Shown one piece after another: positions 7,414 to 14,655 of a stretch of DNA of 17,919 nucleotides; within the stretch, counting starts at the first letter, position 1; each line of letters opens with the position of its first letter. This DNA comes from an uncultured Verrucomicrobiota bacterium (GTDB taxonomy: Bacteria > Verrucomicrobiota > Verrucomicrobiia > Limisphaerales > UBA9464). The position numbers and the translations under genes were made by a program. The notes under the pieces were generated by a model. The model was not told the origin of the DNA, did no database searches, and saw nothing but the letters and a program-made list of their open reading frames with translations. Location: NCBI GenBank assembly GCA_903925515.1, contig CAIYFP010000075.1:1-17919 (forward strand), in the 5' to 3' direction.

Positions 7414-7552
7414 GTCATGAAGTCGAGGATGCCTCACACGGAGACGCCAAGGATGCGAGGTCGTGGGGACCCAAGCGGAAGATCACGCCCATGCGCTACA
7501 CCTGCATGTTGGCACTCGGCCTGTCGCAAATCACTGGGTTGGAGACCGAAGT
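7414..7552 (+). repeat. Interspersed repeat copy D (diverged)
   Basis: The core 7444-7549 aligns without gaps to 8903-9008 of copy C with about 33 mismatches in 106 positions (about 69 percent). The block GCTACACCTGCATG matches GTTACACCTGCATG in copy C, and the upstream GAGTCATGA is shared. It lies directly after copy A in the same orientation, so A and D form a tandem pair with different ages. Confidence 0.7.
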
Positions 7553-7587
7553 CTTTCGCGAGACCAAGACCCACCTGCCCACCCCAA

Positions 7588-7603
7588 TGCCCCGCTAGGG
7601 GCA
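7588..7603 (-). terminator. Terminator-like hairpin after the Rpn nuclease gene
   Basis: A perfect 6-base-pair stem TGCCCC/GGGGCA with a 4-base loop begins two bases after the TAG stop of the Rpn gene on the minus strand. There is no T-run after it (ATTGGGG follows), so factor-independent termination is uncertain. Confidence 0.4.
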
Positions 7604-7605
7604 CC

Positions 7606-8703
7606 CTAAACTGGCCCGGACAACGTGCTCCGAAACTCCGAGAGGGACGCCACGCGCAACGCCCGCTGCGCCAGCCCACGCAAGCGGTCCGCATCCAAGA
7701 CGGCCTCGATTTCCTGCACCAAGGACGCGTCACAATGCCCGAACCGAGTCGTCAGCACGTCCAGAAGGAAGTCCCGCGCCGCAACTCGACGCTCTAGAAG
7801 TCGCCCCTCCTGACGCCCCTCCTGACGCCCCTCCTCCCGCCCTTCCTGTCGCCCTTCCTGCCACCCTTCGTCCCGACCCAGCCGCCGTCCCTCCTCGACC
7901 CCAGCCTCCCACACCAACGTCTCGTAGGGACTCCTTTCCTTGTCTTGCATGTTCTCCTCCAGGCTCTCTTTGAATTCCTTCATGAAAACTACCTCCTCCT
8001 CACTCGGCAACGCCAGCAGCCAGTGCACCACCCGCATCACCTGCCGCGCATCCTCCCCTCCCAGCCCCGCCTCCATCAACTCCTTCACCAACGCCAGCTT
8101 CGCCTTCCGCCGTGCCGCCATGTCCCCGCGCGTCCGCTGCGCGATCCGATGCGCCTGCACCACCCGCGCCACCGGGTTCCCCGCCGCGATCCACGGCCCC
8201 AGGTCCAGCTCCCGCAGCTTGCACGTCGCATACTCGAACCGCAGCCGCGACATCCCCGTCTCGTGCTCGTACGCCCCCGGCTTCCATCCCGGCTCGTCGT
8301 CCGCCAGCACCACAAGGCTCGCCGCCGGATGCCCAAACTTGTCGAACAGCCGGTAATGGTAGCGGAACATCCGCCGCGCAAGGTCCGGGTCCCGTTGTGC
8401 CTGCACCTCGACATGGACGAGCAACACCGCCGAGCCCCCGCCGAGCAAGCCCACCCTGACCAGCTTGTCGGCGCGCATCTCGCCGGGCGAACCCTCGGGC
8501 ATGATGGACTGGAGCTGGCCGTCGAGGAACTCCGGCCGGACCGACCAGTCCACGCCGTCGGCGATGGCCTTGAAGAACAGTTCGAGGAAGGGCCGGAGCA
8601 GGAACTCGATGACGAGCTTCCATGCGGAGTCGTAGTGGTCGGGCGAGGGCTTCAAGCCCCTTGCTATCGTCGCCGGCGTGGCCCATGGCAAGCCGGGCAT
8701 CAT
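7606..8703 (-). CDS. Rpn-family PD-(D/E)XK nuclease / putative transposase
   Basis: A 365-residue protein of the Rpn (recombination-promoting nuclease) / PD-(D/E)XK transposase-like family. The N-terminal nuclease fold shows DHYDSAWK (22-29), the EFLDGQLQSIMPE segment (59-70) and the core strand HVEVQAQRD (97-105), where Glu99 and Gln101 fit the (D/E)XQ catalytic pattern. Next are RRMFRYHYRLFDKF and LADDEPGWKP, also typical. Residues about 270-301 are a run of four-residue QEGR-type repeats, followed by a helical tail. Such proteins promote RecA-independent recombination in E. coli and are common in multicopy families; the biological role here is unknown. ATG 8703 is followed by a second ATG; both lack a clear ribosome site. 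A single gene, with copies of the interspersed repeat on both sides. Confidence 0.88.
   Translation of the reverse strand: MMPGLPWATPATIARGLKPSPDHYDSAWKLVIEFLLRPFLELFFKAIADGVDWSVRPEFLDGQLQSIMPEGSPGEMRADKLVRVGLLGGGSAVLLVHVEVQAQRDPDLARRMFRYHYRLFDKFGHPAASLVVLADDEPGWKPGAYEHETGMSRLRFEYATCKLRELDLGPWIAAGNPVARVVQAHRIAQRTRGDMAARRKAKLALVKELMEAGLGGEDARQVMRVVHWLLALPSEEEVVFMKEFKESLEENMQDKERSPYETLVWEAGVEEGRRLGRDEGWQEGRQEGREEGRQEGRQEGRLLERRVAARDFLLDVLTTRFGHCDASLVQEIEAVLDADRLRGLAQRALRVASLSEFRSTLSGPV
7801..7872 (-). repeat. Six imperfect 12-base tandem units inside the Rpn gene
   Basis: Six consecutive 12-base units of the type ACGCCCCTCCTG (plus-strand reading) encode the QEGR/EEGR repeats of the Rpn protein, residues about 278-301. 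Units near 7801-7836 are almost identical and those towards 7872 diverge. Runs of this kind are common in the family and change length by slippage. Confidence 0.8.
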
Positions 8704-9231
8704 GCAAGGCCCGGATGGACCCCTGATCCACGATGGAGCCGCATTTCAGCGGCGGGTTCCTGGCACACGCGACGCCGCCGGGGGTGGCACGACTGGGCGG
8801 GCCTCCTTTGCGTCCTCGCGTCATGGCGTGACGAGCAACAGGGGTCTGGCGCGTCGATTCCATGAGTCATGACGAGGAGGGGGTCCACGGCAAGACCCCA
8901 GGACGCAAAGGATGCAGGCTCCGGAGGGCGCATGCCAAAAGCCATTCCCATCCGTTACACCTGCATGCGGGCCCGCAGCCTGCGGCAACCCCCCGGCTTG
9001 TGGACCGAGGGATTCGCCCCTGCCGACACGCAGATTGGGGGCCGTCTCGGGTCTGGCATGGGCAGGGCAAGCGACAGGCTGCCGCTGCACGGCGCAGGGG
9101 GGTGTGGCATGGGGAGAGGGGCCGGCGATTCCGGATGCATTCGGGGGTTCGTGGAGGGCAGGGGGCGGCCCTGAACATTTCCCGAGTTGCACCTTCCCCG
9201 AGACGTTGCGGAGCGGGTACAGTTTTGGGGC
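8704..9231. other. Divergent intergenic region with repeat copy C
   Basis: These 528 bases separate the divergent Rpn gene (minus) and DUF1501 gene (plus). About 8862-9036 is repeat copy C. The rest shows no gene I can support. A TACAGT at 9218-9223 lies just 9 bases before the DUF1501 start and resembles a -10 box, but no -35 sits at a suitable distance. Confidence 0.6.
8862..9036 (+). repeat. Interspersed repeat copy C
   Basis: It shares with copy A the blocks GACGCAAAGGATGCAGGCTC, CCCATCCGTT and GGCCCGCAGCCTGC at identical spacing (44 bases from ACGC to CCCATCCG in copies A, C and D). It shares with copy B the end block GTGGACCGAGGGATTC. The copy lacks the 5' half seen in A and B. It lies between divergent genes, about 200 bases upstream of the DUF1501 gene. 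Confidence 0.75.
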
Positions 9232-10584
9232 ATGGACGGTCCAACGCACAATTGCGCGGGCGTTCGGCGGCGCGACTTCATCCAGTTGGGGCTCGGCGGG
9301 CTTCTGGGGATGGGCCTTGCTGACGGGCTTCGGCTCAAGGCCCATGCCGCGCCGTCGGCACGGGTGGCATCTCCGGCCCCGGCCGGGCCGCGCGCCGCGA
9401 GTTGCATCCTGATCTGGCTCGATGGCGGGCCCTCCCACTACGAGACCTTCGATCCCAAGCCCGACGCCCCCTCGGACATCCGCGGCAGCTTCAAGGACAT
9501 CGCCACGTCCGTTCCCGGCATCCGCTTCTCCGAGGCCGTGCCCGAGCTGGCCAAGGTTGCCGACAAGTCCGCGATCATCCGGTCCATCTGCCACAAGGAT
9601 CCGAACCACGGGGGTGGCAACCACTACCTGATGACGGGCTCGCCCACGCCGGTTCCGGTTGCCTGCGGCGCCTTCGTCACGTTCCACCCGTCCATGGGCT
9701 CCGTGGTGTCATGGAAGCGGGGCCCGCGCGATGGCATTCCCCCGTATGTGTCGATGCCCTCGGTGACGCGCAGCGGAGGGCCGAACTTCCTCGGGGGTCA
9801 ACACGCCCCGTTCGTGATCGACGGCTCCCCGAACTCCGCGGGTTTCCGGGTGCGCGACGTCGTCCTGCCGTCGGACATCTCCGAGGGGCGGGCCGCGTCG
9901 CGCCGGGAGCTGAGGGCCGCGCTCGACTCGATGAAGCGGCATGCGGACAAGCTGGCGGAGGACCCGGCCGTCGCGTTCGACCAATACCTTGCGCAAGGGG
10001 TCAACCTTGTGTTGTCCAGCAAGGCGCAGAACGCGTTCGACCTTGCGCGGGAGGACGGCAAGGTGCGGGACGCCTACGGACGGAACGACTTTGGCCAGCG
10101 CTTGCTGATGGCCCGGCGCCTCGTCGAGGTGGGAGTTCCATGGGTCACGGTGAACTCGGGCGGGTGGGACCATCACACGAAGCTCTTCGAGGCGTACAAG
10201 GGCGACCAGGTCCGCAACATGGACCGGGGCGTGGCGGCCCTCATCCGGGACCTCGACGAACGCGGCCTGCTCGACAGCACCCTCGTCGTGCTGCTCGGCG
10301 AGTTCGGCCGCACCCCGAAGGTCAACAAGGACGTGGGGCGGGACCATTGGCCGCACGCGATGTCCGTGCTGATGGCCGGGGCGGGATGCCCGCGCGGGGC
10401 GGTGATCGGCGCGACGGACGCCAAGGGCTACGCGGCCTCGGACACCGTGCACAAGCCGGAGGACTTCACCGCGTCGATCTACCTGAAGATGGGAATCGAC
10501 CCCTCCGAGGTCCTCCACACCAACACCGGGCGTCCCGTGCAGCTCGTCAACAACGGCCGCCGGATCCAGCAGCTCTTCGCCTAG
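9232..10584 (+). CDS. DUF1501 protein, Tat-exported, alkaline-phosphatase-like fold
   Basis: A 450-residue protein of the DUF1501 family, abundant in planctomycetes and verrucomicrobia and related in fold to sulfatases and alkaline phosphatases. A twin-arginine signal is plain: RRRDFIQLG at 12-20, a hydrophobic glycine/leucine stretch to about 34, and AHA near 37-39 as likely cleavage site. So it is folded in the cytoplasm and exported. Family motifs are LDGGPSHYETFDPKP (63-77), GGGNHYLMTG (127-136), GGWDHH (310-315), LLGEFGRTP (354-362) and GRDHWPH (369-375), with Asp/His positions suited to metal binding. No enzymatic activity is established to my knowledge. I chose ATG 9232 because the Tat motif follows at normal distance; an earlier in-frame ATG (9187) would put 15 residues more ahead of it. 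No Shine-Dalgarno is visible. Probably co-transcribed with the PPC and TonB genes. Confidence 0.92.
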   Translation: MDGPTHNCAGVRRRDFIQLGLGGLLGMGLADGLRLKAHAAPSARVASPAPAGPRAASCILIWLDGGPSHYETFDPKPDAPSDIRGSFKDIATSVPGIRFSEAVPELAKVADKSAIIRSICHKDPNHGGGNHYLMTGSPTPVPVACGAFVTFHPSMGSVVSWKRGPRDGIPPYVSMPSVTRSGGPNFLGGQHAPFVIDGSPNSAGFRVRDVVLPSDISEGRAASRRELRAALDSMKRHADKLAEDPAVAFDQYLAQGVNLVLSSKAQNAFDLAREDGKVRDAYGRNDFGQRLLMARRLVEVGVPWVTVNSGGWDHHTKLFEAYKGDQVRNMDRGVAALIRDLDERGLLDSTLVVLLGEFGRTPKVNKDVGRDHWPHAMSVLMAGAGCPRGAVIGATDAKGYAASDTVHKPEDFTASIYLKMGIDPSEVLHTNTGRPVQLVNNGRRIQQLFA

Positions 10585-10620
10585 CCCACCGTCCCAACGG
10601 CCGCCCTGCCCCGCCCGCGC

Positions 10621-12297
10621 ATGTCCGCCCGTCTCCTTGCAACCATGGCCGTGCTTGCTGCGTCCATTCCCGGACGTGCCGCGGTGCCCGTCATGGACCA
10701 TGTCCTGCCCGCGGCGCTTGCTCCGGGCACCTCCAACGTCGTCGTCTTGGTCGGCAAGTTCGACCCATGGCCGCCGCGGTTTTGGTCGGACCTGCCGGGC
10801 ATGGTGGTCCAGCCGACGACGAACAACGGCTCGGTCGTGGTCCATGTGCCGTCCAACGCCCCGGCCGGCGTGCGTTACCTGCGCGCCTTCAACGCCGAGG
10901 GCACGAGCGCGCCGCGGTTCCTTGTCATCGATTCGTCCAACCGGCTGGACGCCGAGTCCGAGCCCAACAACGACGCCGCCTCGCAGGCGAACCCGGTCAC
11001 CCCGCCGGTCGTCATCCATGGCCGCCTCGAGAAGTCCGGCGACGTGGACTCGTTCGAGTTCAGCCTTGCGGAGGGCCAGTCGGTGGTCGCATGGGCGCAG
11101 GCCTACACGCTCATGTCGCCGATGGACCCCGTCCTGCGCCTGCTCGGGCCCGGGCGGCGGCAGGTCACATGGAACCATGACGACGGCCGCTCGCTGGATC
11201 CCCTGCTTGCATGGACCTCGCCGACGGGCGGCAAGCATGTCCTCCAGTTCTTCACGTTCCCCTACCCCGCCGACTCCGACATCCGTCTCTCCGGCAAAGC
11301 CCATGCGGTCTATCGCCTGCACGTGCACGCCGGGCCGGTGGTGCGCCATGCCCTGCCTCTCGGCGTCCAACGCGGCCGGACCAACTCCCTCTCGCTCGTC
11401 GGGTGGAACCTTGGCGCCGCGTCCAACAACCCGGTCCTCTTCAATGCGTCGGGCCTGTCGCCGGACGCCATCGCCGCGCCCCTTCTGCACCACGGCCTTC
11501 CCGCCCTCGTGGACCCCCTTGTTGGCGACGGCCCGGAGGGCCGCGAGTCCGAGCCGAACGACGACGTCGCCATGGCCCATGCCCTGCCGGTGCCGGGCGG
11601 CTTCACCGGCAACCTCGACCGCGAGGGGGACATCGACCGGTTCATCCTGAAGGCCGAGAAGGGGGACACGCTCCTGCTTGCCGTCCATTCCGCGTCGCTC
11701 GGGTTCAACCTCGACGCTTGGCTGCGCGTCGAGGATAGCCATGGGAAGGAACTGGCCCGCAATGACGACGGCAACGGGAGCGATCCCCGGCTCGAGTGGA
11801 CCGCGCCCGCCGACGGATCGTTCGTCGTCGCGGTCGGCAGCCTGCTTCGGCTTGGGGGCACGGACCGTTGGTACCGCGTTTCCGTGGCGCGGCCGGTGCC
11901 GTCGTTCCGCCCGACGGTCGCCGAGAACGCCTTCTCCATCGCGCCGGGCAAGACCCACGAAATCGTCGTCTCCCTTGGCCGCGCCCATGGCCATGACGTG
12001 CCGTTGACGCTTTCCGCCGAAGGCCTCCCCGAGGGCGTGAACGCAGCGTCCGCGGAGGCCGACGCCAAGGCCACCAGCGTCACGCTTCGCCTCGTGGCCG
12101 CCACCAACGCCCCGGCTGCGGCCGTGGCCTTCCAGGTCCGCGTCATGGAGAAAGGCGGCATGAAGTCCCTGCCCGTCCGGATGGACCTCGTCAGCGCCGG
12201 GGAGAACAACGGGGTCCCGCAAGGATTCCGGCGGCTGGTGCGGGATTCCATCGACGACCTCTGGCTCACGGTCCTCGCGCCGCAGGCCGGGAAGTAG
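10621..12297 (+). CDS. Secreted protein with two pre-peptidase C-terminal (PPC) domains
   Basis: A 558-residue exported protein. The N-terminus has a short Sec signal (hydrophobic about 5-16, GRA-A cleavage near 20). Two PPC-type beta domains follow an Ig-like N-terminal part: the first at about 111-236 (starts SEPNNDAA, contains GDVDSFEF), the second at about 308-424 (ESEPNDDVAMAH, GDIDRFIL, VEDSHGKELARNDDGNG). The Asp-rich loops may bind calcium. There is no protease domain, so it is a binding or structural partner, not an enzyme that I recognise. PPC proteins next to DUF1501 genes are a recurrent arrangement in these phyla. It begins 36 bases after the DUF1501 stop with no Shine-Dalgarno, and the TonB receptor begins 16 bases after its own stop. 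Confidence 0.87.
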   Translation: MSARLLATMAVLAASIPGRAAVPVMDHVLPAALAPGTSNVVVLVGKFDPWPPRFWSDLPGMVVQPTTNNGSVVVHVPSNAPAGVRYLRAFNAEGTSAPRFLVIDSSNRLDAESEPNNDAASQANPVTPPVVIHGRLEKSGDVDSFEFSLAEGQSVVAWAQAYTLMSPMDPVLRLLGPGRRQVTWNHDDGRSLDPLLAWTSPTGGKHVLQFFTFPYPADSDIRLSGKAHAVYRLHVHAGPVVRHALPLGVQRGRTNSLSLVGWNLGAASNNPVLFNASGLSPDAIAAPLLHHGLPALVDPLVGDGPEGRESEPNDDVAMAHALPVPGGFTGNLDREGDIDRFILKAEKGDTLLLAVHSASLGFNLDAWLRVEDSHGKELARNDDGNGSDPRLEWTAPADGSFVVAVGSLLRLGGTDRWYRVSVARPVPSFRPTVAENAFSIAPGKTHEIVVSLGRAHGHDVPLTLSAEGLPEGVNAASAEADAKATSVTLRLVAATNAPAAAVAFQVRVMEKGGMKSLPVRMDLVSAGENNGVPQGFRRLVRDSIDDLWLTVLAPQAGK

Positions 12298-12307
12298 GCT
12301 GCGCAGC
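12298..12307. repeat. 10-base palindrome in the PPC-TonB receptor gap
   Basis: GCTGCGCAGC, perfectly self-complementary, fills most of the 16 bases between the PPC stop and the receptor ATG at 12314. It takes the place where a ribosome binding site would be. It may be chance in GC-rich DNA. Confidence 0.25.
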
Positions 12308-12313
12308 ACACCC

Positions 12314-14566
12314 ATGCCGATGAAGCCCCGCTGGATCCATGGTCCCGGATCGGCCTCATGGCTCCCCATCCTGATGGCCGGACTCCGTGCCGCCCTTGCA
12401 GGCGAGCCCACGCCCCCGCCCGCCATCCGGCAAGTCATCAAGGGCGGCGCGCCGCCAGACGAGAGGAACCTTGGGGGTGCCATCCGGACGGAATCCGTGC
12501 TGGCGTCGGAGGCCCGTGCCATCCAGGCGGTCAAGCTTTCCGACGCCATCGAGTACACGCCCGGGGTCCGGCTCGACACCACCTGCCAGAACTGCGGCGC
12601 CACGGAGGTGCGGCTTCTCGGCCTTCCCCAAAGGTACCTTGCGATCCTCCAGGACGGACTGCCCATGCAGTCGGGCCTGTCGGCCGTCTATGGCATCGAG
12701 CAAATCCCCGTCGGGCTCCTGGAGCGGATCGACATCGTCAAGGGGCCCGGCAGCGTCATGGTCGGACCCGGCTCCGTCGCCGGCTCCATCAACCTTGTGC
12801 CGCGCATCGCGCGCGAGACCGGCGGCTTTCTCGAGGCTTCCGCCAACCAGATGGATCGGCCCGGGGGCATCGGCACGCCCAACCATGACCTTTCGGGCGC
12901 GGTCCACCTCGTCGGACCGCAACGCGCCACCGGGTTGACCCTGCACGGCCTTGAGTCGCGGGTCCGCGCCATCGACGTGAATGGCGACGGCTATTCGGAG
13001 GTTGCGCGGCGACGTCTGGTTGCGCCCGGGGCCCGGGCATGGTGGAAGCCCGGCCCCGGCAGCCAAGTGATGGTGGACTATCTCTGGACCCATGAGGAAC
13101 GCCGGGGCGGCGAGATGGCCGGGGGCGCGCTGGATCGCCCGCCGGAGACGACGGGCATCGCCGAGGCCATCCAGTCCCGGCGACACGGCGCAACCGTCAC
13201 GTGGGACCACGAATGGAACGCGGACTGGTCCACGCGTGTCTCCGGAGGGGTCATCACGGTCGGCCGGGACTCCTACTACGGCGGCACCGGACCGCTTGGG
13301 GGTCCGGCCGACCCGGACTGGGATCCCATGTTGCCGCCGGCGTCGCTCGCGCCGGTCGGGTCGGATGGCCTTCCGGTCCCGCCGTTCAACGTGGACTGGG
13401 CGCCCGGGCTCGGGCTTGGGCGCTCGACCGACCGGCAGGGATTGGGCGACGCGCGGGTCACATGGCACGGCATGGAAAACCATGCATGGACCGGCGGCGT
13501 TCACTTCCGGCACGAGACGCTGCGCGACCGCGCTTCGTACCGGGAGGTGTCCGACCGGTACCAGAACACGGGGTTGATGCTCGAGGATCGCTGGAACCCG
13601 TCCGATCGGTGGGAATGGGTCCCGGGCATCCGCGCGGACTTCCACCGGTTGCTTCCGCGCCCCGTGGTCTCGCCGCGGGTCGCGGGGCTGTGGCGACCGG
13701 GCCCCGAGTGGGCATGGCGTGCCTCGGCCGGGTCCGGGTTTCGCGCCCCGGAGTTGTTCGACGAGGACCTCCATGTGTCGAACGTGGGGGGCGACTTGCA
13801 GGTGGTGCGGCGCGATCCCTCGCTGCGGGAGGAACGTTCCTATTCCATGCTGCTGGGGCCCGAGTGGCGGCCGGGCGCGCGTTGGGTTGCCGACGCCAAC
13901 GCCTTCTTCACTCGGATCGAGGGCACGTTTTTCAACGAGATCGACCCGGTTCAGGACGAGCCCGGGCTATTGCGAAGGACCAAGGTCAACGCCGACAACG
14001 CATGGGTCGCCGGGGCCGAGGCCAGCGTCGCCTTCATCCCGTCCTCGGCCCTTCGCATCGAGGCATCATGGATCGAGCAACGGTCCGAGTTCGACCGGCC
14101 GCAGCTTCACCTTGGCGACCCCGGCGGCGCCGACCCGTCGGACCCCGCCGTGCTGTCGCGCAGGTTCATTCGCACGCCGGACCGGCACGGCAGCCTCAAG
14201 GCGACGGTCCGGAACGGGCGCTGGGAGGGATTCATGGGCCTGCGCGCCACCGGGCCGATGCGGGTGCCGCATGTCCTGAATGATCTGGTGGGCGACGCCA
14301 GCCCGCTCCTTGGCAGCTACCCGGGCCAACCCCTCCGGCTCGGCAATGTCATGCGGGAATCGCCGTGGTTCGTCGTCGCGGACGCCTCCGTCACCCGCAC
14401 ATGGGAATGGAACCCCGGCATGCAGGCACGCCTGACGCTGGGCTGCCGCAACCTCTCCAACACGTTCCAGTCCGACCTCGACACCGGCCGTTACCGGGAC
14501 GCCGCCTACACGTATGGGCCCCGGTTCCCGCGGACGTTCTTCGTCACGGTCGGGCTTTCGTTCTGA
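12314..14566 (+). CDS. TonB-dependent outer membrane receptor with CQNC plug motif
   Basis: A 750-residue outer membrane receptor that would import a substrate with energy from TonB-ExbBD. There is a modest signal peptide (hydrophobic about 15-29, LAG then EP), a plug domain at about 55-165 (LSDAIEYTPGVRLD, VRLLGLPQRYLAILQDGLP, ERIDIVKGPGSVMVGPGSVAGSINLVPR), and a beta barrel ending YTYGPRFPRTFFVTVGLSF, with the C-terminal Phe expected for barrel insertion. The plug carries CQNC at 91-94, the pair of cysteines also seen in a subgroup of receptors from Bacteroidota; the substrate of that subgroup is not known to me. No N-terminal carboxypeptidase-like or signalling domain, and no clear TonB box. 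ATG 12314 and ATG 12320 are both possible starts; neither has a Shine-Dalgarno. Confidence 0.92.
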   Translation: MPMKPRWIHGPGSASWLPILMAGLRAALAGEPTPPPAIRQVIKGGAPPDERNLGGAIRTESVLASEARAIQAVKLSDAIEYTPGVRLDTTCQNCGATEVRLLGLPQRYLAILQDGLPMQSGLSAVYGIEQIPVGLLERIDIVKGPGSVMVGPGSVAGSINLVPRIARETGGFLEASANQMDRPGGIGTPNHDLSGAVHLVGPQRATGLTLHGLESRVRAIDVNGDGYSEVARRRLVAPGARAWWKPGPGSQVMVDYLWTHEERRGGEMAGGALDRPPETTGIAEAIQSRRHGATVTWDHEWNADWSTRVSGGVITVGRDSYYGGTGPLGGPADPDWDPMLPPASLAPVGSDGLPVPPFNVDWAPGLGLGRSTDRQGLGDARVTWHGMENHAWTGGVHFRHETLRDRASYREVSDRYQNTGLMLEDRWNPSDRWEWVPGIRADFHRLLPRPVVSPRVAGLWRPGPEWAWRASAGSGFRAPELFDEDLHVSNVGGDLQVVRRDPSLREERSYSMLLGPEWRPGARWVADANAFFTRIEGTFFNEIDPVQDEPGLLRRTKVNADNAWVAGAEASVAFIPSSALRIEASWIEQRSEFDRPQLHLGDPGGADPSDPAVLSRRFIRTPDRHGSLKATVRNGRWEGFMGLRATGPMRVPHVLNDLVGDASPLLGSYPGQPLRLGNVMRESPWFVVADASVTRTWEWNPGMQARLTLGCRNLSNTFQSDLDTGRYRDAAYTYGPRFPRTFFVTVGLSF

Positions 14567-14655
14567 ACCGGCTCGGCGCGGCCGGGAGCACGTGGAATCC
14601 CATGGCACGCGAGCCCGGGACGCCCTGCGGTTGGGCAACGGCTGCCCCCCGCGGT

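Larger units (their letters stand above)
6806..7605. other. 800-base intergenic region holding two repeat copies
   Basis: Between the start of the sigma factor gene and the stop of the Rpn nuclease gene I see no gene with a recognisable product. 6806-7036 is the presumed upstream region of the sigma operon. 7037-7402 and about 7414-7552 are copies of the interspersed repeat described separately. 7588-7603 is a hairpin after the Rpn stop. Open frames crossing the region on both strands are by-products of GC content and of the repeat. Confidence 0.65.

Noticed and set aside
7801..7872. Tandem repeat as a possible CRISPR or minisatellite
   Set aside because: Units are contiguous, 12 bases long, without spacers and in frame inside the Rpn gene.
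9402..11180. Open frame of 592 codons on the plus strand overlapping DUF1501 and PPC in another phase
   Set aside because: Arg/Pro/Gly-rich shadow of the real genes, no motif.
9709..12666. Open frame of 985 codons on the minus strand across the DUF1501, PPC and TonB genes
   Set aside because: It is antisense to three well-supported genes, its product is rich in Arg/Gly/His with no domain, and such antisense frames are expected at this GC content.
14633..14647. GGGCA-ACGGC-TGCCC hairpin between the convergent TonB receptor and rtcB genes as a terminator
   Set aside because: Stem of only 5 pairs and no T-run; expected by chance in such DNA.
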